DNA from: Pyropia haitanensis
Lineage: Eukaryota; Rhodophyta; Bangiophyceae; Bangiales; Bangiaceae
Reading direction: 5' to 3'
NCBI GenBank assembly: GCA_008729055.1
Contig: SDUX01000005.1
Span: 2,744,559-2,808,558, forward strand
Length of the DNA: 64,000 nt
Below the pieces are notes generated by a model that worked only from the letters and a program-made list of their open reading frames with translations, was not told where the DNA came from and ran no database searches. The translations under genes and the position numbers were made by a program. Shown here piece by piece: positions 55,168-64,000 of the stretch (positions within the stretch are counted from its first letter, which is position 1; every line of letters starts with the position of its first letter).

Positions 55168-55931
55168 CCGCTGGCGGCGGCCCGCCCCCAGCGGCGCCCG
55201 CGCCCGCCAGTCCGGCCGGCACGGCGGCGGCGGTGGGGCCCGCGGCGCCCCCCCCCGGCGGTGGCCGTGGACCCCCCCCGCCCCCGGCCGCCGCCCCCCC
55301 CCCCACGGGCGCACACCCCCCCCCCCCCGCTCCCACGGGCGGGCGCCCCCCTCCCCCCCACCCCACCCCCCCCGGCCCGTCGGCGGCCGCCGCCCCCTCC
55401 GCGCCGGGGCCCCCGCGTCGGCACCCCCCGCCCACGCCCCCCTCCCCCCTCCACCCTTCCCGCCGCCGACCGCCGGCCGCGCGCCCCTACCCCCCCCGCG
55501 CCTCCCCCTGCCCCCGCTCGAGGATTACGAGGATGGGGCGTTTGTGGCCGCCCTCGTGGTGGACGGCGTCCCGGGGTGCGGGTGGGGGCCGGGCGCCCCG
55601 GCCGACCCGCCGCCGCCGCCGCCGCCACCCGCGGTAGGCCCGACGGCGGCGGCGGCGGCGGCGGGGGCGGGTGCGGGTTCGGGTGGGGGGGTACCCCCAA
55701 CGGGGACGGCCCGGCCCGCGCGGGTGCCCCCGCGTGACGCCGTCCGGGCGATGGTGCGGGCGCGGGTGGGGGTGCTGCTCGGGCGGCGCCCGCGGGCGGC
55801 GGTGGCGGCGGCCGCCGCCGCCGGGGGGGGAGGGCGCCGCCGCCGCCGCCGCCGCCGCCCTTCCCGGGTCTGGTGCGGCAGGTGGCGGCGGTGGTGGCCG
55901 ACGCGGCGGGGGGGGGGGCGGACGCGGCCTG

Positions 55932-55963
<32 letters not shown>

Positions 55964-57200
55964 CCGACGCCGCCGCCGCCGCTGCCGCCGACGCCGCCTC
56001 TGCCGGCGCTGTCGCCGCCGCCGCCGACGCGCCCGCCGCGCCCGCTGCGGCTGCCACCGAGGCGGGCGCGGGCGCGGGGGGGGAGACGAAGAGAAAGGGC
56101 AAGGCCAAGCGGACAAAGGCCCAGAAGCGGGCCGCCGCCGCCGCCGCCGCCGCTGCCGCGGCCGCTGACGCCACCGCCACGACCGCTGTCGACTCCACCG
56201 CCACCGCCGCTGCTGCTGCCGCTGACGCCGCCGCCACTGGTGGCCCCGCCCCCGTCGCCTCCGCTGCGGCGACGGCGGCGGCCGTGCCGCCAACACCATC
56301 CAAACAGGCGGCCAAGGCCGCAGCACGGGTGGCGGCACGGGCGGCGGCACGGGCGGCGGCGGCGGCGGCGGCGGGCACCGCCCGTGGGGGGGGGAGAGGA
56401 GGGGGGGGGGGAGGGTGGCGGTGGGGCGGGTGCGCAAGGCGGCCCGTGGCGGGAAGGGGGGGGGGGGGGGGGGGGCGGGTCGCCTTGCGGCCGCCGGTGG
56501 TGCCGGCGGGGATGGTGGTGGTGGTGGTGGTGGTGGTGGTGGTGGTGGTGGCGCCAGTGGTGGCGGCGGTGCCGCCGGTGGGGGTGGCGCCGCTGCCGCC
56601 CGTGCCGCCGCCAGTGGCGGTGCCGGTGCCGCCGGGCGGGCGCCCGCGGCGGCGGGTGGGCCGCCCCAGCCGCGGCCCCGCCCCGGCCCCAGTCCCCCCG
56701 CCCTGCCCCTCCCCCCGCCGTGTGCCTTGCCGTGACCGCTGCTGGTTCCGTGCGCCCCCCTCCCCGCCGTCGCCGCCGCGCGGCGCGGGCCCCGCCGACG
56801 GCGGTGCCCTGCGGTCGGTGGCGCGGCGGGGGCGGGGGCGGGGGGGGGGGAGCGCCCCGCCGGTCGCGGGCGGCGGGAACGGGCGCGCGCGGCGGCGCGC
56901 GGGGGCTCTTCTTCCCGCCGCCGACGGAGGGTGCGGGAGGGGTGGTGGTGGTGCGGCGGGGAGTGGGGGTTTGGTGAGAGCGGGGCGTGGGGGATGCTTG
57001 TGTGTATGCCGGCGGCGGCTGCCGTGGCGTGGGAGAGGGCTGGTACAGGTAGTGGGGGTGGTGAGCATGGGCCGCCCGGCCCCGCACTCGTCGCGGGGAG
57101 GCGGCGGCAGCGGTGGCGGCGGCAGCGGCGCGGCGGTGGGTGTGGCCTTTGCGGTGCTGGAAGGAAATGGAAGTAAGGCTACAACAAAAAGAGGGTGGGG
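54180..57200. repeat. extreme GC low-complexity region with long ORFs on both strands
   Basis: C-, G- and GCC-runs throughout, plus (GGT)n at about 56513-56552 and G-runs at 54300-54320 and 56455-56475. Frames of about 950 codons (plus) and 1150 codons (minus) overlap. On the plus strand some stretches look more protein-like (ATPRIKQEVWAAGAGTTLVA near 54750; KRKGKAKRTKAQKR near 56090), so an Ala/Pro-rich gene on that strand is possible. No domain supports it. Confidence 0.6.
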
Positions 57201-57987
57201 ATGGGATAGCTGGGGGTTGAGGGGGGATGCTGAAGGTGGGTGGGACGAGGCGTACTGGCGGGGGGGGGAGCGTCGGGCGTGGACGCTGCCCTTTGCAAAC
57301 ACGCGCGCGGGCACACCCGCGGGGCGAGACACAAATGCACGCGGCGGGGCGCCACCGTCGGCCACTGGCACAAAAATAACACCGCCAGCATACACGCCCC
57401 CGTGGAACCCGCACCACGGGGAACTCCCTACACACACACACCCCGACCCATCCCGTCCGGCACCCCCCCTGCCGTTCCCGGCGCGTCACGTTGGGCAAGG
57501 CCAGTGGGCGCCACGGCGCGGCCCGCCCCCTGCTCCCCCCACCACCCCCCACGCTCCCCACCGCCTCCGCGCAGCGTGGGCAACAACAGCCCCCCCCCCC
57601 CCCCACCCCCCGCAAACCCTCCCGCCACACCCCCCGGGGCCCCGCCACGGCCCCGTGCGGCGCAGCCCCGCACACCCCCCCCTTCCCCCCCGCACGGCCG
57701 CCCGCGACCCGCCGCCCCAGCGCCAACGCCGGGCACGCCACCTGCGAGGCGCGGGGGCGCGCTACCGGGTGGGGGCCCCACCCGCCCGCCCCACCCGCCG
57801 GGGGGCGGCACGCCACGCCGCGCGCCCCCCCGCCCCCCCCCTGCCGCCGCCGCCGTCGCCGCGTCACGGGTGGGGGGCGCGGGTTCCGCCCGCGTCCACC
57901 TCCCTCGCACCCACGACCCCCCACAACACACCCCCCCTCCCCCTCCCCCTCCCCCCCCCGCCCAACACTGTCCCCCCACCCCCCCCC

Positions 57988-59222
57988 CTACTTCTTCCGC
58001 GCCTTTTCCGCCTGCTTCTGCTGCCGCCGCATCTGGCGATTGTTGCCGTCATCCCCCCCCCCACCCCCGCCACCCCCGCCCCCCACGCCGCGTGTGGCGG
58101 GGTTTCCGCCGCCGCCCCGCCCCACCCCCCACCGCCGGCTCACCCGCCGCGCCCGCGGCCGCCGGCCGCCCGTCGGCGCCCTTCCCGCCACTCCACCCAC
58201 CCGTCCCCCTCAGGTGCCCAGGTGTGCCCGCCATCCCCGCGGCGGGGCGCACCGACGCTGGGGGGCCCCCCGCGGCGAGCGCCCCGACCCTTACCACTAC
58301 CGCCACAACACCGGTCGGACGGGGGCCTGATGCGGGCGCCACCGCCAACGGTGGGGCGGAGGGGTGGGGGGGGGGACGCGTGAGGGGGGAAGGGGGACGC
58401 CGGACATCCAACAGCCCGAGAGGGGGAAGCGGGCGTGGCAGGCGCGGGCGGCGGCGTGGTGGCAACAGCAGCAGCGGCGGCCGCCTCGGCCGCCGCCACC
58501 GCCGCGCCCCTCGCGGCGACCGCCGCGGCGCGGCGCTCCCCCAGCACCCCCCCCAGCAGCCCCTGCAGGGCCGCCGCCACCCCCGCGTTTGGCTCGAGCG
58601 CCCCCAGCACGAGCGCCGCGGCTCACCAGAAGGGCAGCCCCCCCCCTGACACCCCCCGCGCCACGCCCAGCCCCACCGCCAGCCGCACGTCGGGGAGCAC
58701 GTCCGGCACCGCCACCGCCACGGCCAGGTAGTGGTACTGGGTGCGGAGCACGCGCGCCGCCTCGGGGCGGGCCGCCTGCAGCCGCTCAAAGAGGCTGCGC
58801 GCAAACGCCGTGGCGGGGCGGCCCGACTGGGACAGCACCTTCGCGGCCAGCTGCTGCGGGTCCCACACCAGCAACCCCCGACGCAGCCGCGCCAGTGACC
58901 CAGCCGCCGCCGCCTCGACGCCCCTCCCCGCCCCGCCTTGCCCGTGCCCGTGAGCCCGCCCTCTACACCCAACCCCAAAAACGCCCCGAGCAGCCCCTCA
59001 TTGGCGTCGGCCGACGCCGCCGCCGCCGCGATGGACGCGCACATGCTGCCGGCGCCGACCATTGGGATGAGCAAGTCGGGCTCCACCTCTGAGCGGCCTC
59101 ATCCACAATGAGGGCGTCAAAGGGGGCGGCTGCGGCGGCCACCAACAGCTCCTCCGACCCCGCCGCGGACAGCGTTCAAATCACGTTGTGTTGGGACACC
59201 AGCCGCTGCATGCGGGCCACGC
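57988..59222 (-). pseudogene. SF1 helicase remnant (UPF1/Sen1-like), truncated and frameshifted
   Basis: Minus strand. 59222-59120 reads MQRLVSQHNVI, an in-frame TGA, then TLSAAGSEELL and the Walker B segment FDALIVDEAAQ. A one-base shift then gives EPDLLIPMVGAGS. 58880-58623 gives WDPQQLAAKVLSQSGR (motif III region, usually GDPQQLPA) and FARSLFERLQAARPEAARVL with RTQYH (motif IV region). This motif order is that of UPF1/Sen1/SETX RNA helicases. Motif I is missing upstream. The frame beyond is low complexity; a Lys/Arg-rich end (NNRQMRRQQKQAEKARKK) at 57988 may be the original C-terminus. The start abuts the end of the large ATPase gene. Confidence 0.65.
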
Positions 59223-59252
59223 TCTAGCCCGCGTCCTCCTGCTCCGCGTGAG

Positions 59253-62200
59253 CTACAGTGGTCTCTCCGACCTCCTCACCAGTGAGGCGTTGTACAGCGT
59301 GGGCCCGTCCGCCATGAAGCCGCTGAGAGCCCTCCCGTACACGTTCAGGTGATCTTGAGCGGTAATGATGATGACGTTGGAGGACTCGACAGCCGAGAGC
59401 AGCTCTCTCGGTGACTTGGCTAGGCGCAGGTTGGACTCCACCACCAGGACCACACGACGACTCCACTCCTCCCAATAATCCCCAAACGCGTGCTCGATCT
59501 TCCGCAGGCTCTTGCGCACGTGCTCCTCCACGTTGAAGTACTCCTCCGCAAGCCCAGTGAACTTGTTTGACTTGACCACCGCGACGAGGGCGTCCTTGTT
59601 GCACGACCCCGAGCTGCCAGCAGGTGCAAGGAACTTGATGCTGTCAAAGCTCATCTGGTCGTGCGAGCACTTGAACACGGTCGTCACCATGTCGGCAAAA
59701 GGCAGCTGCAATATCGTCGACAGCTTGTTGGCAGCCTCATTCTCATTCACTTTAACGGCATCCAAAGCGTTGAAGCGCACCTTGTTCAGCAGCGGCCGCT
59801 CGCCCTTGGTGTAGTACTTTGTTGTCCCGGGGTACAGCTGCAGCAAAGTCACAGCCGCGTAGTCGTAAGGAAGCTTCAGACCGGACGATGCCGCGCCCCA
59901 CGTCTTGGCGGCAGCGCGTACACGAGTGAGAGCCACATCTGCGTAGAGCGCGGTGTACTCCCACACGTTGGATGATGAGCCCTCGGAGAACCGGGAGCCG
60001 CACACCACCGCCACGGCGGCCAAGATGCCGTCCAGGAGAAAGTGGTCCTCGAGCATAGGACGGCTGTTGAAGAAGTCCCTCTTGACCGCATCCCACCGGT
60101 AGAGGCACGCCAGCACAATCAGAGGCGGCATGCACGGGTTCGTGTAGAGGCCGTCCGTGCGCGCATCCGACACAGTGAGCGCATTAAGGGAGACCAGCTC
60201 CTCCCAGGTTCCAAGCAATGGAGACAACACGCCGTCAACAATGGGCCGCGGGCCGCGGATGGTGCAGTGGTGCAGTGCAGCAACAACGACGACAGGGGTG
60301 ACCAAAAGATAGTCCAGCAGGGTCTTAGTCCTGTCGTCTGCCGTAAGCGCCGCCGACGCAGGCTGCACAACAGAGGACCAAGCCGGACCAGGACTTGCCA
60401 GCTTGAGGTGCACCCGCAGGAAGCCCGCGCTACGCGGATGGCCACCGCTCAGCCTCGCAAACGCCCGACCCGACACGTCGCTGGGCACCTCAAACGTGCT
60501 CTTGAATGGAAGCCCGGCACGCAGGAGCCACTCCGACTCGAACAGGGGCTGGAAGTAGACCTTGGCAAGCTCGTCCATGTCCATGAAGCCAAGCTTGATG
60601 GCGCTCAGCACAAAAAACGGAGAGCCGCGCCTGTCGCTCGTCAAAGATGACAGCCTTAGCTGGCAGTCCTCTAGTACGCGGGGGTCCAGCGTCTCATTCA
60701 AGGCGGCAATCATGTCGTCAATGACGCGCTGCTGCTCCGCCGTCAGCCGGCCCTTGACCTCGTCAAAGATCAGGCCAAAGTACGGCGCGGTGAACAGCAC
60801 CGAGATAGGCGTTTGAGTCGCGCCCGTCCAGGTGCACATCTCGTGCCGGTACACGTCCAGTACGGACTGCGTGGCAACACGAAGAGGCCGGGTACTGGAT
60901 GGCGCGACAACCTGCGGCTTGATGTTCTCGGGAAGGCCGCCGGCAGCGGCCGTGTGGTCGACGGGAAACGCCGCCTCAGCAGGGCTCTCGCCGGCCGACG
61001 CAGGCCAGTCCCCTTTAATCTTGTTCAGCTCCTCGACAATGACGAGTGTCGGCCGCTCCTCCAGCGCAGCTTTGGATTCCTGGATGATCGCCTCTGCGGT
61101 AGTCGCCCCGTCCTTGAGGAGTTTGATGACCATTGGCGCAAACTTGTCCCAGCTCAGGCCGTCAGCACAGCGCAGGCACCAAAGCACGCGCGCGTACAGA
61201 GGAAGATAGGCTGCTGCGGGCTGGCTCGGCAGGTACGTATGCATCAGCTTCTCGTCCAGGGTCCCCCACAGACTGCCGCTATTGAAGGTAATGATGCACG
61301 GCCGTGTGCTCCGCAGCTTGTCCCGCGCAGTTTCCCACCCCGATACGCCCTCCAGCATGGCTGCCCTTGCAAACCTTGGGTCGTCCAGCGACCCCAGCGC
61401 ATCCACCACATCCCACACCAGGTGCGACTTGCCAACGCCTGGAGACGACACCACAACCGACGCCACGCGCGCGTTGCGGACAATAGAGACGTGCAAAAGG
61501 ATCCGGACCACCTTGTCGTCGCGGGGTATGCAAACGTCCGCGTCACGGTCAGGCACAAGGACCAAGATGCTGCTGGGTGAGCGTTGATGATCCGCTGGAA
61601 GACGGTGGTAGGAGGGCAGCGCCGCCGCCACGGGACGCAGTTTGGAAAATGCCGCCTTCAGGTGTGCGGCTTGGTCGCGTAGAGTGATGCGGTGCGCTCG
61701 CAGAGTGCCGGACAGGCTGCGCGTGAAGATGTTGACCTCCCTGAGGCGGCCCCGGCGCTCAGTCGCACCCGCCTCGCAATTGACCAAGGCGCCAGAGGCA
61801 CGACGAACAGCCACGACCAACAACCGCACATACGTGTTGACTGCCCGAGAGTACATCCCAACCAGCGCAACGGCAGGCTGGATGAGCTCAGCGTCCTCGG
61901 TGACAGACAGCCGTAGGTCCTCCACATCAGACACCACGTTCTCAAGACAATCGCTGAGGGAGTTGAACACGTCCGCATTGTCCTCGATAAAGACGTCCCA
62001 GTCCACCACTTCACCCACTGCCTGCACAGCAGACTCAGCGCGGGTGACCGCAATGTCCAGGAGCTCCAGAGAGGCACATGCAGTGTCCCCAAAGCCCTGC
62101 AGGACGGTGTCGGACTGCTCAGCAACGGCGGCCCTAATCTTGTTCACTGCATCAGCGCACGACGGCCGCTCCGTCCTCATCACCGGTGGGGACCACTTGT

Positions 62201-62795
62201 GGAAGGATGGCGACGGGGTAGGGCACCACGGTGGGCCTTGCCGGCGGGCAGGCGACGGCAGCAAGGCCGGGCGAGGGATCCACCCGACTCTGCTTCTGGT
62301 TGCGTTGGCGTAGGTGGCAGCAGCAACACGGGCAGCGGACACGACAGCCGCCCGGTAGGGGGGGGAGACAGGTGAGCAGCACGCCGCCCCGAGCCCAGAC
62401 GCAAGCCAGTCTGAGCCGATGCCTGCACCAGCTGGACAAAGCCGCCGCAAAGGACCGCCATCGCGGCGATGGGGACGGTCAGTCTCCCCGCGGTCTGCCC
62501 ACGGTCGCCCCACGGGCCGCGCCGGGAACCGGGATGACCTCCCGGGGAAGACTGACCTCCCGGGGTAGATTGGCCTCCCGAGGCGGCCAAGGGGTGATGA
62601 GGTGGTCCAGCTGGGGTCCCGGAGAATTTGGAGGTGGTCTTGGTGTGTGAGGGGGGGGCGGCAGCAGCAGCTGGCGGGCGGGCGCGGGGACAGCGTGCGG
62701 AAGGGGGCAAGCGTGGGCGACCACACAGCAAAGGGCGTGCGATGAGTGTGTCCAGCCGAGGTACTCGGCGTGACTTGGCAGGACGGGACCACCAT
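59253..62795 (-). CDS. large P-loop ATPase resembling Crinkler/RHS-type NTPases
   Basis: Open frame of 1180 codons from ATG 62795 to the stop at 59253. An internal ATG at 62180 would give 975 residues and drop a Pro/Arg-rich leader; a TATA-like TCTATATAC about 115 bp before 62795 favours the longer start. Numbered from 62180: a helical N-terminal region (10-200); a P-loop VVSSPGVGKSHLV (Walker A, K251 S252); CIITFNSGSLWGTLDEK (about 295-311); LPLYARVLWCLRC; a Walker B-like TLVIVEELNK (378-387); then a long C-terminal region with LTVSDARTDGLYTNP and a final segment VVLVVESNLRLAKSPRELLS. The SPGVGKS plus TFN plus LxxRxLxC order recalls NTPases of Crinkler (CRN) and trypanosome RHS proteins. That link is from memory of motif layout and moderate at best. 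Uninterrupted over 3.5 kb, so probably functional. Confidence 0.6.
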   Translation of the reverse strand: MVVPSCQVTPSTSAGHTHRTPFAVWSPTLAPFRTLSPRPPASCCCRPPLTHQDHLQILRDPSWTTSSPLGRLGRPIYPGRSVFPGRSSRFPARPVGRPWADRGETDRPHRRDGGPLRRLCPAGAGIGSDWLASGLGAACCSPVSPPYRAAVVSAARVAAATYANATRSRVGWIPRPALLPSPARRQGPPWCPTPSPSFHKWSPPVMRTERPSCADAVNKIRAAVAEQSDTVLQGFGDTACASLELLDIAVTRAESAVQAVGEVVDWDVFIEDNADVFNSLSDCLENVVSDVEDLRLSVTEDAELIQPAVALVGMYSRAVNTYVRLLVVAVRRASGALVNCEAGATERRGRLREVNIFTRSLSGTLRAHRITLRDQAAHLKAAFSKLRPVAAALPSYHRLPADHQRSPSSILVLVPDRDADVCIPRDDKVVRILLHVSIVRNARVASVVVSSPGVGKSHLVWDVVDALGSLDDPRFARAAMLEGVSGWETARDKLRSTRPCIITFNSGSLWGTLDEKLMHTYLPSQPAAAYLPLYARVLWCLRCADGLSWDKFAPMVIKLLKDGATTAEAIIQESKAALEERPTLVIVEELNKIKGDWPASAGESPAEAAFPVDHTAAAGGLPENIKPQVVAPSSTRPLRVATQSVLDVYRHEMCTWTGATQTPISVLFTAPYFGLIFDEVKGRLTAEQQRVIDDMIAALNETLDPRVLEDCQLRLSSLTSDRRGSPFFVLSAIKLGFMDMDELAKVYFQPLFESEWLLRAGLPFKSTFEVPSDVSGRAFARLSGGHPRSAGFLRVHLKLASPGPAWSSVVQPASAALTADDRTKTLLDYLLVTPVVVVAALHHCTIRGPRPIVDGVLSPLLGTWEELVSLNALTVSDARTDGLYTNPCMPPLIVLACLYRWDAVKRDFFNSRPMLEDHFLLDGILAAVAVVCGSRFSEGSSSNVWEYTALYADVALTRVRAAAKTWGAASSGLKLPYDYAAVTLLQLYPGTTKYYTKGERPLLNKVRFNALDAVKVNENEAANKLSTILQLPFADMVTTVFKCSHDQMSFDSIKFLAPAGSSGSCNKDALVAVVKSNKFTGLAEEYFNVEEHVRKSLRKIEHAFGDYWEEWSRRVVLVVESNLRLAKSPRELLSAVESSNVIIITAQDHLNVYGRALSGFMADGPTLYNASLVRRSERPL

Positions 62796-64000
62796 GAGCG
62801 TGGGGTTGGGTTAAAATTTCAGGGGTGGGGTTGGGTTGCAGTTGCACCCAAGACCGTGAGCGTTGCAGGGTTCTGTGACTGGCTGAGAGGTGGCCACCGC
62901 CATGTATATAGAACCGACACCGTGGGGTTGGGTTCGCGCCGTTAGATTTGCCATGACGGCAGCCAGAAGTGCATTACTAAACGGTCGATGGCAATTGTGC
63001 GTTCGATAGCAATTGTATGTGTGCATCCAAGGTTTTGCACTGCGACGCGAGACCGCGTGCGCCTGCCCGCGCTGTTGCGCGCGCGCTCTTTGGGGTGGGG
63101 GGCGGGCGGGCGGCCTGGCGGGCCGGCGGGAGGGGAGGGGTGCGAGGTGGGAGAAGCGGCGCGCGAAGGGGGGCGGAAAGGGGTGCGCGGTCCGAGGCGG
63201 GATAATACCAGCCTTGGGATTCTGGACGTCAGAACCCCAAGGTCGCCTTGGGATTCTGGGAGGGGGTGGAGGGGTGGGGGGGGGGAATGGGAGGGTAAGT
63301 TTACCAATTATACTTCATATAACTTTTCTTCTTCATTTGAAACCAGAATTCATTTCGTAGGCTCCTTTCACTCATATCTGTCGTCGATGCTTTTTCCGTT
63401 GGCCACAGCCGCGCGTCTGACAGCGTTCGCTTCGACAGTGGCCCGTCTCGTGCCGCGTCCTTCGTACTGCCTGATTCGCGAGTATGCCCTCGACACGCTG
63501 GCCACGGCCTGGCCCCTCGAGCCGGCCTTTGTCACACTGGCCGCCGCCGGATCCCTCGACCTGGCCCTCGACACTCTGACCTCCGCCGGGGCCATGCAGG
63601 CGTCACCCGTCTAGTCTGACAGTTTTCCACGTGCTGGCCGTTTGACAATGGAGAGGGTCACCCGTCTTGGCTGACAGAGCGTGGAGAGCCGCGATTTCTC
63701 CAGGCGTCTCCTGAGCAGCTTTGGGCCACAGGGTGTCACCAGAGCATGTAGTACGTAGTACCTGGGATCTCAACCAACACGCATGTTGGGTTCGCTGAGA
63801 CGCTCTGAGAGCGCTCGAGACTCGCGCGTCGAGGCTCCACAGCCGCTGGGCGCCCCGAGGCCAGCGACGCCATCAGCACACACGTGTGGCTCCTCACCTA
63901 CTTGCAGTTACGTACACCGACCTGTACTGGGCACCTCCATTACTCTACCCTGCGCGGCGCGTCCCTGTTCCCGCCACCGACGTCCCGCCAGCGGCAGCCA
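62796..64000. other. upstream region of the ATPase gene and spacer
   Basis: 62805-62935 holds three GGGGTTGGGTT units and the TATA-like element at about 62913. 63210-63260 has two CTTGGGATTCTGG units. A plus-strand frame ending at 63614 has no ATG-led domain. 63640-64000 shows nothing recognisable. Confidence 0.4.

Noticed and set aside
53970..58383. Overlapping ORFs of 800 to 1155 codons on both strands
   Set aside because: Pure Pro/Ala/Gly/Arg low complexity in every frame. I noted only a possible plus-strand Ala-rich gene in the repeat entry.
1..64000. CRISPR arrays, bacterial operons, origins
   Set aside because: No regularly spaced identical repeats with unique spacers, no ribosome-binding-site-led gene strings; the sequence is eukaryotic in structure.

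Overview
The window looks like nuclear DNA of a red alga, most likely a bangiophyte of the Porphyra/Pyropia type. The evidence is a GC-rich sequence with long GCC/GGC-rich tracts, a red-lineage light-harvesting (LHCR) gene split by two GT-AG introns whose product begins with a stroma-type transit peptide and no ER signal peptide (a primary plastid), and a very dense load of nested transposons. The organism call is inference. A 499-base run of N at 49395-49893 marks an assembly gap.

Layout. 1-3405 (minus strand): a decayed LTR retrotransposon with an upstream ORF, gag with a zinc knuckle, a slippery site and an aspartic protease running off the left edge. 4573-18108: one CACTA (En/Spm) superfamily element with CCCTAYAAAAAAAAA ends, a CTA target duplication and sub-terminal 18-bp palindromic sites. 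It carries a TNP2 transposase gene and a second gene of unknown function. A piggyBac-like element (5889-10067, apparent CTAG duplication) sits in the second gene. A 5'-truncated retroelement with RT and restriction-like endonuclease sits in TNP2, and a solo LTR (15459-15983, duplication CGGAG) sits inside that. 20155-21322 is the LHCR gene. 22814-24997 encodes an unusual SMP/EF-hand/C2 membrane-contact-site protein.

26440-35100 holds two PIF/Harbinger-type gene pairs (Myb-like plus DDE transposase, convergent), a second solo LTR (29979-30500, duplication CCCGT), an orphan gene fragment and a diverged LTR. 35100-39500 is mostly non-coding with minisatellites. 39560-41100 is a gene for a protein with two identical-spacing Cys modules and about twelve 30-residue repeats. 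It is cut by a young, apparently intact Ty3/gypsy chromovirus (41101 to about 48360) that has an additional C2H2 zinc-finger ORF before gag. The block 48361-49394 next to the gap is inverted relative to what the LTR and target duplication require, which is probably a misassembly.

49894-51668 is an unidentified, frameshifted gene. 54100-58600 is extreme low-complexity DNA. 57988-59222 is a broken UPF1/Sen1-like helicase, and 59253-62795 encodes a large P-loop ATPase that resembles Crinkler/RHS-type NTPases.

Most coding capacity here is mobile DNA. The likely host genes are LHCR, the SMP protein, the Cys-module repeat protein, the helicase remnant and possibly the large ATPase. Many GC-rich ORFs open on both strands were treated as compositional artefacts.
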